IMG/VR virus record: IMGVR_UViG_3300038701_000572
Location: 1 to 46,695 of that record
Source: a virus
Direction: 5' to 3' (one strand)
Length of the DNA: 46,695 nucleotides
The notes beneath the pieces are model-generated. The model saw only the letters and a list, made by a program, of their open reading frames with translations. It was not told the DNA's origin and did not search any database. This document shows positions 8,662 to 16,970 of the stretch, one piece after another. Every line of letters begins with the position of its first letter. The stretch's first letter is position 1. A program made the position numbers and the translations under genes.

Positions 8662-10152
8662 TCAAGGGGCACCGCCGAAATCTAGTTCGTCGTAACCACT
8701 CTCATCAACTACAGAATACTCACCTTCAAACACACGACCAGCCTGCAACATCGCAGGGTTAACACACATCGTTGCTAAGCTGAACGCATCCAGAATATCG
8801 TCGTGTTTCACCTGAGGGTAGTCCACAAACTGGCTGTAGAAATCCGTCATGTGTGATTTAATATAAACCATACCTTGAGACGCTAAACCTTGCAAGGTAT
8901 CTTTAATCCTCACAAACTTGTTCCGCTTATCTTCAATAGGGATAATCATGAAGAAGATTCCTCGGATGTGCATCTCCTTCTCCAGCTCTGTCTTGAGAGT
9001 TCGCTGGAATAAGTGAGTTTCCACACCTACATAAGTCGGACGATACTTAATGTAGTATTCGAAAATCTTACTAACTAACTCACTTGTCTGTGGACTCTTA
9101 GTGGTATAATAGTCTTCACAGAAGAAACGGTGGTTGTGGAAGCCAGAGATCATTACTACCGCATCATCGAGCTTACTAGGGTTCTGCTCAATCTTCTCAT
9201 TCTTTGGTGGTGGAGTCGGGTCAACAGTCAAGATACGGATAGCACCTGGTGGCAGCAAGTCATAGTAGTTAATCCACGTATCTCTGAACAGTTTAAGTTC
9301 CGCTGAGGTAGGGTTAACTTCCATCTCACGGTTCCAAACTGACATCTTGTTCATACGTTGGTAATCAGCTTTCTCTGCTTTCAGACTTTCCGTACTGAAC
9401 TGTTCTTCCCAAGTTGAGTTACCGTGCGCATCAAAACAACTATAAACGTGAGACGTCCAACTAGCCAGCTTACGAATATCCATTGACAAGTCTTCTGGAT
9501 GAATCGGAGTCTGTAGCATGATACACTTGGCTAGAGGGTTTTCTTCCTTACGGGTAAGTGACTTCATCACCGCACCCCAGAATCTATCCTTAACCTTTTC
9601 ACGCTGTTCTTCAGTTGCACTGTTCTCGTCATCCAAGATGTCATCACAGATGATAAAGTCTGGACGGCAGTCATCCAAGTTCATACCACGAATCTGACCG
9701 AGGATACCATAGGCAATGAAGTTTACCTCTTTATCCAGTAACTCATTGTAAACTGTAATCCATTCGTCAGTCCATTTCTTTGGTCTTCCTGTGGACTTAT
9801 CCATCGCTTTTTTAATCTTGAACGTATCAGTCCAAGTCTTATTATTTTCGATTTGGTTCTTTAGCCAGAGGATTGTTTTGATAGCGTGGTCTTGACCTTT
9901 ACCGATAATCAGCGTCATGTTGGTCTCACCAAAGCTTAGCTTCTTAGCACAACCTACACGAGTCAACGTAGTCTTGGAACCACCACGGAACACGGCTGCC
10001 TGTCCATTCTCAGGGCCGTCGATTAGTTCAGCAATCTCATGGTGAAACTCTGGGCTCTCGTTCTTGAAAGTCTTAGGGAAGAAAGTCTTACCAAAGAAAA
10101 TCAAGTCGTCAGCACAAGTATCAATCACGAACTGTGTATTGTTTAAGTCCAT
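8662..10152 (-). CDS. terL: Terminase large subunit
   Basis: 496 aa. The Walker A-like segment FRGGSKTTL is at residues 55-63 and the Walker B segment FIICDD at 165-170 is followed by acidic ILDDE. The C-terminal nuclease domain shows acidic sites in ILTVDPTPPP, in YVGVETHLF and in the KHDDILDAFSLA end motif. It is the ATP-driven motor and headful or site-specific nuclease that fills the capsid through the portal. ATG overlaps the end of the nuclease-like gene upstream by 10 bp. Confidence 0.92.
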   Translation of the reverse strand: MDLNNTQFVIDTCADDLIFFGKTFFPKTFKNESPEFHHEIAELIDGPENGQAAVFRGGSKTTLTRVGCAKKLSFGETNMTLIIGKGQDHAIKTILWLKNQIENNKTWTDTFKIKKAMDKSTGRPKKWTDEWITVYNELLDKEVNFIAYGILGQIRGMNLDDCRPDFIICDDILDDENSATEEQREKVKDRFWGAVMKSLTRKEENPLAKCIMLQTPIHPEDLSMDIRKLASWTSHVYSCFDAHGNSTWEEQFSTESLKAEKADYQRMNKMSVWNREMEVNPTSAELKLFRDTWINYYDLLPPGAIRILTVDPTPPPKNEKIEQNPSKLDDAVVMISGFHNHRFFCEDYYTTKSPQTSELVSKIFEYYIKYRPTYVGVETHLFQRTLKTELEKEMHIRGIFFMIIPIEDKRNKFVRIKDTLQGLASQGMVYIKSHMTDFYSQFVDYPQVKHDDILDAFSLATMCVNPAMLQAGRVFEGEYSVVDESGYDELDFGGAP

Positions 10153-10622
10153 ATTAGTACATTATCTCCACCAGTCCAATCCCCGTTTAGGTCGTGTACC
10201 AGTTTAACTTCTTTAGGGTAGCGTGTAGTGTTTGAAAAGTTCTTACAGATTTCTACTCCCCGTACTGTAAACCCTGGGAATAGTTTCTTGAGAACTGGCA
10301 TGTACACGTGATTCAACTGAAACCAAGCCGTTGCTGTATGGCTCAGCTTACATTCAATCACCGTAACAATACCTTTTCTAACATCAATCAAGATGTGGTC
10401 TGGTGAACACAACTTAACTCCGCTATATATCTTGTACTTAATCCACGTATCACTGACAATTGGAAACCCTCTGTCGAGTAGCTCTTTCCCGACAGTGGTT
10501 TCGAAAGTGATGCCAGCACGCTTGTCGCCCCTAAGGTGGGCAGTGCCTGAATACGGTGGTGGCACATCGAACCAAGCATGCTGGACTTTACGTTTAACCT
10601 TGTACTTCTTTTTGCTCGCCAT
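10143..10622 (-). CDS. PD-(D/E)XK-like nuclease between terminase genes
   Basis: 159 aa, basic N-terminus. An early helix contains FETTVGKELLDRG (candidate Glu). The core PDHILIDVRKGIVTVIECKLS gives the D...ExK signature of the PD-(D/E)XK fold, and a glutamine (FQLNHVY) follows in the next helix. It overlaps small terminase by 29 bp and large terminase by 10 bp, so it is made with the packaging enzymes. A Holliday-junction or branch-resolving role before packaging is a reasonable guess; a packaging-site nuclease is an alternative. Confidence 0.7.
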   Translation of the reverse strand: MASKKKYKVKRKVQHAWFDVPPPYSGTAHLRGDKRAGITFETTVGKELLDRGFPIVSDTWIKYKIYSGVKLCSPDHILIDVRKGIVTVIECKLSHTATAWFQLNHVYMPVLKKLFPGFTVRGVEICKNFSNTTRYPKEVKLVHDLNGDWTGGDNVLIWT

Positions 10623-11136
10623 CTTCTACGACCGTATACTCTGCGTCTAAGATTTTGCGACGTCGAGCTTCACGTGCAGCGTTGACCATATCCGGCGTAA
10701 CTTCCAGACCACTAGATGAGTTTTCTGGGTTCACGTTTACCTGTACGGCAGCGGCTTTACCAATCATACCTGTAGCTTCAAGACCAAGCTTAGCCGCATT
10801 GATAGCATCGCTATCCTTAGACTTGTTGCTCTTGATAATCTGCTCCAGACGGTCAAGACCTGCTTCACCTACGGCGTGTGCTCTATCCTGCAAAGTACGA
10901 CGGCGAACACGAGCCAACTCATCCATGAATAGCTGACTGTTTTGAATTCGGCTTACATAAGGACGACTAATCCCTAGTTTGAATGCGATGTCTTTCTGTG
11001 TTGCACCTGGGTTAAGTACCATCAGGTCAAGTACCGCCCAAGCAGTTTTAGTCATTGAAGCAATCTGCTTCATCGTTGTCTGGGTTTCAGATTCACCCAT
11101 GTATAGTTCTGGTCTGTTTTCCATTTCGTCAGTCAT
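10594..11136 (-). CDS. terS: Terminase small subunit
   Basis: 180 aa. The centre holds a helix-turn-helix (GATQKDIAFKLGISRPYVSRI, residues about 44-64), followed by a long helical oligomerisation region and a charged C-terminus. It is expected to recognise the packaging site and to regulate the large subunit. ATG 11136 follows the AGGAGT ribosome site. Upstream at 11152-11179 is a palindromic AT element. Confidence 0.8.
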   Translation of the reverse strand: MTDEMENRPELYMGESETQTTMKQIASMTKTAWAVLDLMVLNPGATQKDIAFKLGISRPYVSRIQNSQLFMDELARVRRRTLQDRAHAVGEAGLDRLEQIIKSNKSKDSDAINAAKLGLEATGMIGKAAAVQVNVNPENSSSGLEVTPDMVNAAREARRRKILDAEYTVVEDGEQKEVQG

Positions 11137-11151
11137 AACAAACTCCTAATG

Positions 11152-11179
11152 ATATAATCCACACCTTTTGTGATTATAT
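11152..11179. promoter_or_regulatory. TATAATC palindrome before small terminase
   Basis: ATATAATCCACA and TGTGATTATAT form an 11-bp stem with one bulge. Each arm holds TATAATC, one per strand, and the plus-strand copy has an extended -10 (TGATATAAT). A leftward -10 for terS is possible, but no clear -35 is seen. Similar elements occur at 26937 and 35404. Confidence 0.45.
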
Positions 11180-11206
11180 AAAGATTGGCTAATTTTTAAC
11201 CGGCTC

Positions 11207-11265
11207 TAAAAAGCCCTCACAACCTCTCTGGGAGCCACAACCAAGAATCAATACGGTTGTGAGGG
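11207..11265 (-). terminator. Probable terminator before small terminase
   Basis: A perfect 11-bp inverted repeat (CCCTCACAACC/GGTTGTGAGGG) encloses a smaller CTC/GAG hairpin. On the minus strand it ends in GGGCTTTTTAG. The T run is short, so termination is likely partial. It separates the 120-aa membrane protein gene from terS. Confidence 0.6.
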
Positions 11266-11282
11266 AAATACTTTAAAAGCTC

Positions 11283-11645
11283 TTATCGAACCGTTGACGG
11301 CTCAAATGAGGCACCTTCAAAACTTACTTGGAATCTTTCTCCTGCGGCATTAACGGGGGATTGGTATGCCAGGGGAAACCCCCGTTGGCTAAGGAACTTA
11401 GTTGCTTCCTCAACCCGCGCCACCCTCTCTGATACTTCGGAGATGTTACCATTCAGTGTTTGTGACATGATGTTCACATTATTCTTTAGAATAGTTACTT
11501 CAGATTTAATGTCATCTACAGACTCCTTAATTTGCTGTTGGTCTTGTGCGTCCGAACCTAAGCGATACACTAATGTTCCCGTAGGAATAATACTTGTGAG
11601 TAATGCTGTTAGTAGGATGCCTCTTGTGTTTTCGCTAATCGCCAT
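11283..11645 (-). CDS. Membrane-anchored coiled-coil protein (lysis-associated?)
   Basis: 120 aa. Residues about 9-27 (GILLTALLTSIIPTGTLVY) form one transmembrane segment, followed by a heptad-rich helix (IKESVDDIKSEVTILKNNV to SERVARVEEATKF). The topology is like an inner-membrane spanin or a small holin, and the lysis pair lies a few genes upstream. No partner outer-membrane spanin was found. Assignment is by topology only. Confidence 0.45.
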   Translation of the reverse strand: MAISENTRGILLTALLTSIIPTGTLVYRLGSDAQDQQQIKESVDDIKSEVTILKNNVNIMSQTLNGNISEVSERVARVEEATKFLSQRGFPLAYQSPVNAAGERFQVSFEGASFEPSTVR

Positions 11646-11655
11646 AGTTACCTCC

Positions 11656-12891
11656 CTATGTCTTAACGAAACTAATCACTTTAGGCGCACTATCTGCTAA
11701 GGGAGTTACAAACGTACCGTTATTCAGTGCGTTGACGGGTCGCAAATATAAACTGTTTGTCCCTTCCGATGCGGCAACCTTTGTATTGATTCCCGTATCT
11801 GCGTAAGGAGTCGTTAAACTTGTTAGCGTCCAAGTAGGAACAGCGTTAGTTCGTCGATACCATTTCTCTTTAACCGCAGCCCAATACGCTCCGTTTGCAT
11901 AGTCCCCTGCATAGTAAGCCACATTGTTATCAGGATCGGATGGAATACCCAGGTCCTGTACTACAACACTTGTTGGTGTAGTAAAGTCTAACTTATAGAA
12001 GCCAGCATTCAAGCGAAGACTTGCAGTAGCATAAGGATAATTTGGACTGGACGTAACCTTGTTAAAGTAATCCGGCACCGTGACTGTATCCACTAGGAAC
12101 ATACCACCAGCACCACCGTTAATCGTAGCATCCCACATGTAAACTTCTCTCAGGATGCCTTCGATTGCAAAGAGTCCTTCAGAGGTATAGAAGAATACTG
12201 AGTTACTGCCCCGTGCCGACAAGGTTGTTTTATCCGCCTGATAGAACAGTACGTTCGTGTTTACGTCAACAACTGTCCCTGTATTTTCGTCATACTTCTT
12301 CCAGATATAAGGAGTAGACTGGTTTGAATCTACCTTATACATGAAGTTCAGTTCATCATTACTGTCAAAGAAGTAGTTACGATAAACGTCCGTTCCTGTG
12401 TGTGTGTAAATCAGTGACATCGTTCCGTCAGTTACTTCAAAGTAAAGGCGGTCAAACAGAGCACTGTCATTAAATCGACGACCCCGCTGAGGTGAGGCAA
12501 GGAATACTAAGTCGGATTCGTTTGTCTCACCTGCTAGGTTATCTGCTACCCAAGACCCAGGGGGTAGTGGTAGAAAACCTTCATTATCGTCTGGGACATT
12601 GAAAGTTGTGGAACCGTCGCCAGCTCCATAACCTTCACCAATTTCTGCAAACAAGTCTGCATACGTAGTTCGGCTTACTTCCTGTCCTGAAGCTGGCAAG
12701 AAACCCTCACCCTCCAAGTCCATAAAGTAACGAGAACTACGCAGAATGTCTCCTGTTTTAAGTGGGATAAGACCAAAGTTATTCTGCTCAGCAGTCTTTA
12801 GTCTCTCCTTTAAGTCTCGCAACTCCGCACGATTGGGGTCAATACTGTTATCATCGCGCGGGGTTGCAGTGTCTAAATCTTGGAACGCCAT
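11656..12891 (-). CDS. Tail-collar type fibre protein 2
   Basis: 411 aa. After a helical N-terminal section (LRDLKERLKTAEQNN), residues about 40-110 form a phage tail-collar domain with the hallmark YGAGDGSTTFNVPD. The upstream paralogue carries the same block. The C-terminal 280 residues are rich in aromatic residues and Gly/Asn, with repeated Y-x-x-x-W-containing strands that suggest a beta-propeller-like or receptor-binding region. It lacks the LPSDLNP anchor of its paralogues, so it may attach to the other collar fibre rather than to the virion. Confidence 0.75.
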   Translation of the reverse strand: MAFQDLDTATPRDDNSIDPNRAELRDLKERLKTAEQNNFGLIPLKTGDILRSSRYFMDLEGEGFLPASGQEVSRTTYADLFAEIGEGYGAGDGSTTFNVPDDNEGFLPLPPGSWVADNLAGETNESDLVFLASPQRGRRFNDSALFDRLYFEVTDGTMSLIYTHTGTDVYRNYFFDSNDELNFMYKVDSNQSTPYIWKKYDENTGTVVDVNTNVLFYQADKTTLSARGSNSVFFYTSEGLFAIEGILREVYMWDATINGGAGGMFLVDTVTVPDYFNKVTSSPNYPYATASLRLNAGFYKLDFTTPTSVVVQDLGIPSDPDNNVAYYAGDYANGAYWAAVKEKWYRRTNAVPTWTLTSLTTPYADTGINTKVAASEGTNSLYLRPVNALNNGTFVTPLADSAPKVISFVKT

Positions 12892-12892
12892 A

Positions 12893-14134
12893 TTAACTCG
12901 CCTTAATCCAGCTTAAAACCTTAGGTGTTGCACCACCTACCGCAATAGAAGCTAGTTCCGTACCATTGAAAACCTTAGCATACAAGACGCCGTTGGTAGG
13001 GTCTACGTAGATAACAAACGCGTTACTACCAGAACCAGATAGTGTAGGTTGTACAGGCATAACAGAGAAAGCTAAATCTCCGTCTGCACGTTCGTAAATT
13101 AGGTTCCCTGTACCGCCTGCTGAATAATAGACCTTTTCTTCCAAGGGACTATAAGCAACCTTTGACAACGAACTAATATCGCCAGGTGCTGCACCCAAAT
13201 CAGTTACCGTAACTGCGCCCGTGATGTCATCAACTTTCAGCTTATAAATGTTGCCGTTAGTTGCGATTGCACAAGTATCTGCATCTGGGAAGCAGGAAAT
13301 GTTACGGAAACTTGTTGCTTGGTTGATACCAATACTAGCTTCAAACTCTTCGAATCTGTCATTGTTCGGGTTGTACTTATACAGCTTATTCAAACTAATA
13401 GCATACATACCTGAACTCAAAGCAAAGAATCGAGGGGAGTTTGCAGAGTCCTTCGTACCACCTATATTGTAGAACTCAATAGTAGTTGACTGAGTTTCCC
13501 ATGTAGTCCCATTCAAAGTTTTGTGTCGTGTAACCGACGATGAGCTGGTGGACGTACGGTACATAACGTGCAGTACATTATCATCCGTATAAAACAAACC
13601 TTGGTAGTAAGTCGTAGTCGTGTCATACGTCGTACTTACTGGCAAGGTTGTATTATACAACAAATACTCAACTGCACGGTTGATGTCATATGAACCAGCT
13701 ACTGTACCATCGTAAGGACTAAGCGCAACGTTGTCTCGCATCGTAAACGCTGCGTCAAGTGTACTCACTGTCCAGTCTTCTGCGGAAACGGGCATCATAC
13801 CACTATTCACGTCAGGCACATTAAAGGTTGTAGACCCATCACCTGCACCCCAAGTAACGTCGTACTCAGCAAACAAAGCTGCATAGGTAGTTCGGTCTAA
13901 CTCTTGGCCTGATGCTGGTACATAGTTAGCAGCCATCATGGTATCTGCACTACGACCAGACTGGATGATGTCACCAATAGCTACACCACCACCGCCCCCA
14001 ACGTTCAGGTTTTTGAGAGCCTGCTTAATCATGCGAATATGCTGCGCACCGTCCTCCACTGAGTCGTCTTCCAATGGCCAAGCAGGGTTTAAGTCATCTC
14101 TCGAAATCCCTGGGTCTTCTACTTCTAATCCCAT
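12893..14134 (-). CDS. Tail-collar type fibre protein 1
   Basis: 413 aa from ATG 14134, which overlaps the endolysin stop as TAATG; the in-frame ATG at 14149 is less likely. Residues 1-45 match the fibre anchor family (MGLEVEDPG, DDLNPAWPLEDD, GAQHIRMIKQALKN). A glycine linker and a tail-collar domain (WGAGDGSTTFNVPD) follow. The C-terminal 280 residues resemble those of collar fibre 2 in style (SLSKVAYSPLEEKVYYSAGG). The pair probably arose by duplication with divergence of the tips. Confidence 0.8.
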   Translation of the reverse strand: MGLEVEDPGISRDDLNPAWPLEDDSVEDGAQHIRMIKQALKNLNVGGGGGVAIGDIIQSGRSADTMMAANYVPASGQELDRTTYAALFAEYDVTWGAGDGSTTFNVPDVNSGMMPVSAEDWTVSTLDAAFTMRDNVALSPYDGTVAGSYDINRAVEYLLYNTTLPVSTTYDTTTTYYQGLFYTDDNVLHVMYRTSTSSSSVTRHKTLNGTTWETQSTTIEFYNIGGTKDSANSPRFFALSSGMYAISLNKLYKYNPNNDRFEEFEASIGINQATSFRNISCFPDADTCAIATNGNIYKLKVDDITGAVTVTDLGAAPGDISSLSKVAYSPLEEKVYYSAGGTGNLIYERADGDLAFSVMPVQPTLSGSGSNAFVIYVDPTNGVLYAKVFNGTELASIAVGGATPKVLSWIKAS

Positions 14135-14478
14135 TAGCGACATCCCCAATGTTCAAAGCTGAAGTGGTTTGGGTCATTTGGAACAGCTTCTGCTCCGCCC
14201 AAAGTCATCCAGTATTCATGGGCTTCAATCCAGATACCTTCGTTACCTTTATTCAGCCATTCGCCTTCATAGAAGATATTCAGGTCAGCTGCAAGTTTCA
14301 ACTTATGTACTGACTTAGCAGCCCCGTAGGAACCTGCCTTCTTGACACCAAACTCACCAAAAACTGAACGAGCACGATGCACATCACCTACACGTACACG
14401 ATACCCGCGCTCATCTAACCAAAGAATAAGTTTTGCCAGAGCGACAGCAAACTTCTCTTGTTTTTCACCTAACGTCAT
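14134..14478 (-). CDS. Endolysin, M15-type L-Ala-D-Glu peptidase
   Basis: 114 aa. The zinc-site pattern SVHKLKLAADLNIF supplies the first His and Asp, and DPNHFSFEHWG supplies the last His, as in VanY/CwlK-like and T5-type endolysins. It lacks a signal peptide, so it depends on the holin encoded just upstream, which overlaps it by 4 bp (ATGA). It cuts the peptide cross-links of peptidoglycan to release progeny. Confidence 0.85.
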   Translation of the reverse strand: MTLGEKQEKFAVALAKLILWLDERGYRVRVGDVHRARSVFGEFGVKKAGSYGAAKSVHKLKLAADLNIFYEGEWLNKGNEGIWIEAHEYWMTLGGAEAVPNDPNHFSFEHWGCR

Positions 14479-14864
14479 TTCTTCTCTCCCCTTAGTCCTT
14501 GAATAACAGCGACACCAAAGTAGAACATAATGATGTAATTCACAGGTTCTTTTAGTTGCTCTTCCAGATACTTACGAAGACTCAACTCAACCAACTTGGC
14601 TGGTTCGTATCCGGTATGTAATCCATATAGAAGATGCCCTAGCCAAAGCAAGGTTACGAAAACCCACAGCATCACAAAGGTGAAAGCTATGAATCGACGC
14701 ATCGGACTTTGATGCTTGGTCAACGCAATGTAGTCTAAGAAGAACTTTCGTTTATCTGCAGGACTATCATCTGTACCTGTAACCTTCTCTACAACTTTCA
14801 TTGCAGTGTTGACTACGGGCTCCAAACCTATGAAGTTTTTGATGGTAGACCAAAATCCAGCCAT
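14475..14864 (-). CDS. Holin-like protein (3TM holin family)
   Basis: 129 aa from ATG 14864, which has GGAGGATTT before it; a TTG start at 14891 would only add untranslated leader. A hydrophobic helix lies at about residues 56-80 (FIAFTFVMLWVFVTLLWLG) and another near the C-terminus (YIIMFYFGVAVIQGL). The N-terminal helix FWSTIKNFIG is amphipathic. This resembles the GTA/phage 3TM holin family. The endolysin follows directly. Confidence 0.7.
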   Translation of the reverse strand: MAGFWSTIKNFIGLEPVVNTAMKVVEKVTGTDDSPADKRKFFLDYIALTKHQSPMRRFIAFTFVMLWVFVTLLWLGHLLYGLHTGYEPAKLVELSLRKYLEEQLKEPVNYIIMFYFGVAVIQGLRGEKK

Positions 14865-14940
14865 AAATCCTCCATTACAAATTGTACACAATAAGCATAA
14901 CCTTTAACTGGTCAGAACGCAAAGGGAACATTCTGCCAGC

Positions 14941-15150
14941 CCAAAATAAATTAACGATGCTAGTGCATCGAATTTATTTGCAGGTTCAATGACAGGAATT
15001 GTCGGGCAAAAGTTCTGGGTTCGCAGTCCGGCGGAGCCGTCCTTCTTCCCAACTTTAAATGCCCGCCAAATCCCTGTCAATATCCCTGCCATGGTCGGCG
15101 CGCTATCTTCTTCTTCCTACGCCCCAGGAGTGCCCGAGCGAAGCGAGGCC
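14941..15150 (-). ncRNA. Structured RNA element, copy A
   Basis: Read leftward, it contains five blocks shared with copy B at 20264-20462. (1) An identical 17-mer, GCCTCGCTTCGCTCGGG. (2) ACAGGGAT and GGCGGG...CATT. (3) GGACGGC-loop-GCCGGAC. (4) CCCG..CA and CCTGTCA, which pair with block 2. (5) A terminal AT-rich hairpin, AAATAAATTCGATGC with its complement, ending in TTTATTTTGG. Stems GACAGG/CCTGTC, CGGGCA/TGCCCG, AAAGTT/AACTTT and CGGC-TCC-GCCG nest into one long hairpin of about 90 nt. TTGACA-N17-TAAAGT (15080-15052) inside it could alternatively be a leftward promoter. Function unknown. Confidence 0.65.
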
Positions 15151-15349
15151 TTCATCCTTTGCAACTTTTCTCTTTATGTCAGTTATGATGGTCATCATAT
15201 GGGTAGGGACTACGTCCATCGTCAGTTGTTAACACTTACTTTGAAATCTGTAGAGACGCGGAAATGAGGCCAGAAAACCATGTGTGCCCCAGCCCCTTGG
15301 GGGGAAACCCACCCCCTAGAAACTCTAGCCATCCATACGTCTAGCCGTC

Positions 15350-15365
15350 TGCCTACTCGTAGGCA
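15350..15365. repeat. Short perfect hairpin beside a terminator
   Basis: TGCCTA and TAGGCA flank a CTCG loop, immediately 3' (leftward) of the T run of the terminator at 15367-15396. It may reinforce the transcript end or belong to the next RNA. Confidence 0.5.
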
Positions 15366-15366
15366 C

Positions 15367-15396
15367 AAAAAAAAGGGAAGCTATAAAGCCTCCCTT
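15367..15396 (-). terminator. Terminator after the 196-aa paralogue gene
   Basis: On the minus strand GGGAGGCT/AGCTTCCC (8 bp, one G-T pair, loop TTAT) is followed by eight T residues. It closes the accessory unit 41 bp past the gene's stop. Confidence 0.9.
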
Positions 15397-15436
15397 AGTC
15401 TTGCCGTCAAATTATTTAGAACAAAGGGCGTCGCCC

Positions 15437-16027
15437 TTAAAACAAACTATCAATGTCGAAGTCTTGCGCCGCCTTGGTCGCCTCCGAGCGTAGCTCGTTA
15501 ATGCGTGATTGCAAGCTAGCTCGAATCGCCTTGCGTTGCTCGTTATCCATCTTGGTTTGAAGGATAATGATAGCTTGTTCCTCGGTAAGCTCTTGCCCCT
15601 TCGAACTCTTAACGAGTTCGACAAAAGCTTTCGCAAAGAATATATCTACGTTAGCTTTCTTGGTTGCTCCACCGCTCGCACGTTCCTTAGTCATACGCCC
15701 GCCTTTGAGCATATCAACTAGCTCATTGAATGCCCCTACCTTCTCGGCAACCGCTTCCTTAGCGCTCATGCCCGACTCATTAAAAAGCTTGTCCGTTAGG
15801 CTTGCCGTTCTATCTTGCATAAATTGGCTCAAGCCATAAGCTAGCAAAGACTTCGGGTTCTCGCTATCTGCATCCATCACCTGACTAAACTCGTCGGTTA
15901 GCTCAATAACAAGTGTATCAAGTGGCTCCATCTCCGCTAGTTTGTAACCCTTCTCTAGTCCGGTCACGTCGAATAGTTTGATAGTTACTTGCTCATTGCT
16001 TAGTTCAAAAGTAGTACGAGTTTTCAT
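15437..16027 (-). CDS. Early protein, paralogue of the 17071-17613 product
   Basis: 196 aa, soluble, helical, family unknown. It shares with the other paralogue YGLSQ-x-x-QDR (residues about 85-94), then GG-x-x-KK-x-x-(V/I)D-x-FFA-x-AFV and KG-x-E-x-T-x-EQA-x-x-x-LQ, then RKA-x-R. It ends in DFDIDSLF, one of five [hydrophobic]-[D/E]-x-L-F termini here. AAGGA lies 9 bp before ATG 16027. A strong terminator follows. Separate terminators around each paralogue and different promoter use suggest independent expression. No enzyme motif is visible. Confidence 0.75.
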   Translation of the reverse strand: MKTRTTFELSNEQVTIKLFDVTGLEKGYKLAEMEPLDTLVIELTDEFSQVMDADSENPKSLLAYGLSQFMQDRTASLTDKLFNESGMSAKEAVAEKVGAFNELVDMLKGGRMTKERASGGATKKANVDIFFAKAFVELVKSSKGQELTEEQAIIILQTKMDNEQRKAIRASLQSRINELRSEATKAAQDFDIDSLF

Positions 16028-16152
16028 AATATGTTATCCTTATGTATGGAAAGTTGTAGCCTTATGGCTCTTATTGTATGGCTAAGAAGCGTCTCACTCC
16101 CTAACCACAACTTGATAATAGCTAACCTCGATGCGCTTAGCAAGCATTTATT

Positions 16153-16683
16153 TTAAAAATCTTTATCCGTGAACATGAACATAGCCAAGTGGTTCATAAA
16201 AGAGCTATCTTCATCAAGTAACATTTCCCATAGGTGGCGCATGTTATCTAAATAGTGTTGTCCCTTGTCACTCCCTAGCATACGTCCTGCTTGTCTAGTT
16301 GGTATCCAACAAACGCGCCCGTCATCGTGACGCCCCAAGTCACCTAAAAAGCATTGGCGGATTGTACCATCTTGTAGTTGAATATAAGCTTTCAAGCTTT
16401 CTTGATGCGCATTAATAGTAAACACTACCCCGTAAAGATTAAATTCAACCTTTCTTCTATTCTCCCCAAAACCATAGATAGTCATATCACTACCTCGGTA
16501 ATTCTTTTCTTGCTTCCATTCCGCTCGAAAGCTTTGCATCGTTACTTTAGGTTGCTTGCCTTGCTCAAGCTCATTGTTGAGCGTAAATACATCACTATCA
16601 ATCATAGCTTGCAATTGGCTAGTGTGCTCGTCTTTGTACTCGTTGTAGGTTTTGATAAGTGTTTCACGTTGTACGTATTTCAT
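16153..16683 (-). CDS. Hypothetical accessory protein
   Basis: 176 aa, unrecognised. Helical N-terminus (KTYNEYKDEHTSQLQAMIDS), a beta-rich centre (RKVEFNLYGVVFTINAH), and GRVCWIPTRQAG followed by a helical C-terminus with MNHLAMFMFTDKDF. It has its own sigma70-like promoter (16723-16751) and ribosome site AGAGGAAA. It sits between the two paralogue genes and is probably co-transcribed with the 15437 gene, as no terminator with a T run separates them. Confidence 0.7.
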   Translation of the reverse strand: MKYVQRETLIKTYNEYKDEHTSQLQAMIDSDVFTLNNELEQGKQPKVTMQSFRAEWKQEKNYRGSDMTIYGFGENRRKVEFNLYGVVFTINAHQESLKAYIQLQDGTIRQCFLGDLGRHDDGRVCWIPTRQAGRMLGSDKGQHYLDNMRHLWEMLLDEDSSFMNHLAMFMFTDKDF

Positions 16684-16722
16684 AGGGTTTTCCTCTTGTT
16701 TGTTCCCTTGGTTGATGTGCTC

Positions 16723-16751
16723 ATTATTAACTAGCCTCCCTACCTAGTCAA
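16723..16751 (-). promoter_or_regulatory. Leftward promoter for the 16153 gene
   Basis: TTGACT (16751-16746), a 17-bp spacer and AATAAT (16728-16723). The upstream flank GTTGTTGAC preceded by A tracts (to 16773) resembles an UP element and matches the flank of the promoter at 17767. Confidence 0.75.
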
Positions 16752-16763
16752 CAACTTTTTTAA
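16747..16763 (-). repeat. Shared promoter-flank block, copy 1
   Basis: The 17 bases are identical to 17791-17807 (gtcaacaacttttttaa on the plus strand). Both are followed by a second T tract within 3 bases. It covers the -35 and an A-tract upstream region. Confidence 0.8.
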
Positions 16764-16863
16764 ACTTTTTTTCACCTGGGTTAAATGCCTTCTTTATATC
16801 ATCCCACCGCCGCCAGATTATATCATCCATGATGCTCGCAGTTTATGCTTGAACTCCAGACAT

Positions 16864-16898
16864 AAAAAAACCCCCAAGCCAATTACTAGCGAGGGGGT
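16864..16898 (-). terminator. Terminator of the 17071 transcription unit
   Basis: On the minus strand CCCCCTCGC and GCTTGGGGG pair with one mismatch-type position around a 9-base loop, followed by seven T residues. It ends the unit about 175 bp after the gene's stop, leaving a structured 3' tail. Confidence 0.88.
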
Positions 16899-16970
16899 AT
16901 ACATCAAGAAGGATATATCAGGGCAGTGAAAGATGCCGCTGAATGTCAGTATTCAAAAACCCGATATGAG

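Larger units (their letters stand above)
14865..15436 (-). other. 572-bp non-coding region with structured elements
   Basis: No credible gene. In leftward order it holds the terminator of the upstream gene (15396-15367), a hairpin TGCCTA-CTCG-TAGGCA (15365-15350), a C/G-rich patch with CCCC-TTGG-GGGG near 15290, an ATGATG-GT-CATCAT palindrome near 15190, and then the multi-hairpin RNA element (15150-14941). About 75 bp remain before the holin gene. The small open frames here lack ribosome sites. Confidence 0.7.

Noticed and set aside
14865-14891. TTG start extending the holin-like protein by nine residues
   Set aside because: ATG 14864 has a clear GGAGGA site that would be inside the longer form.
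14904-15092. 62-aa frame starting MAGILTGIWRAF inside RNA element A
   Set aside because: No ribosome site, and the homologous element B has a stop six codons after the matching ATG. The conserved features are base-paired stems, not codons.
15280-15501. 73-aa plus-strand frame over the terminator
   Set aside because: It runs antisense through the terminator and the end of the paralogue gene, with no ribosome site.
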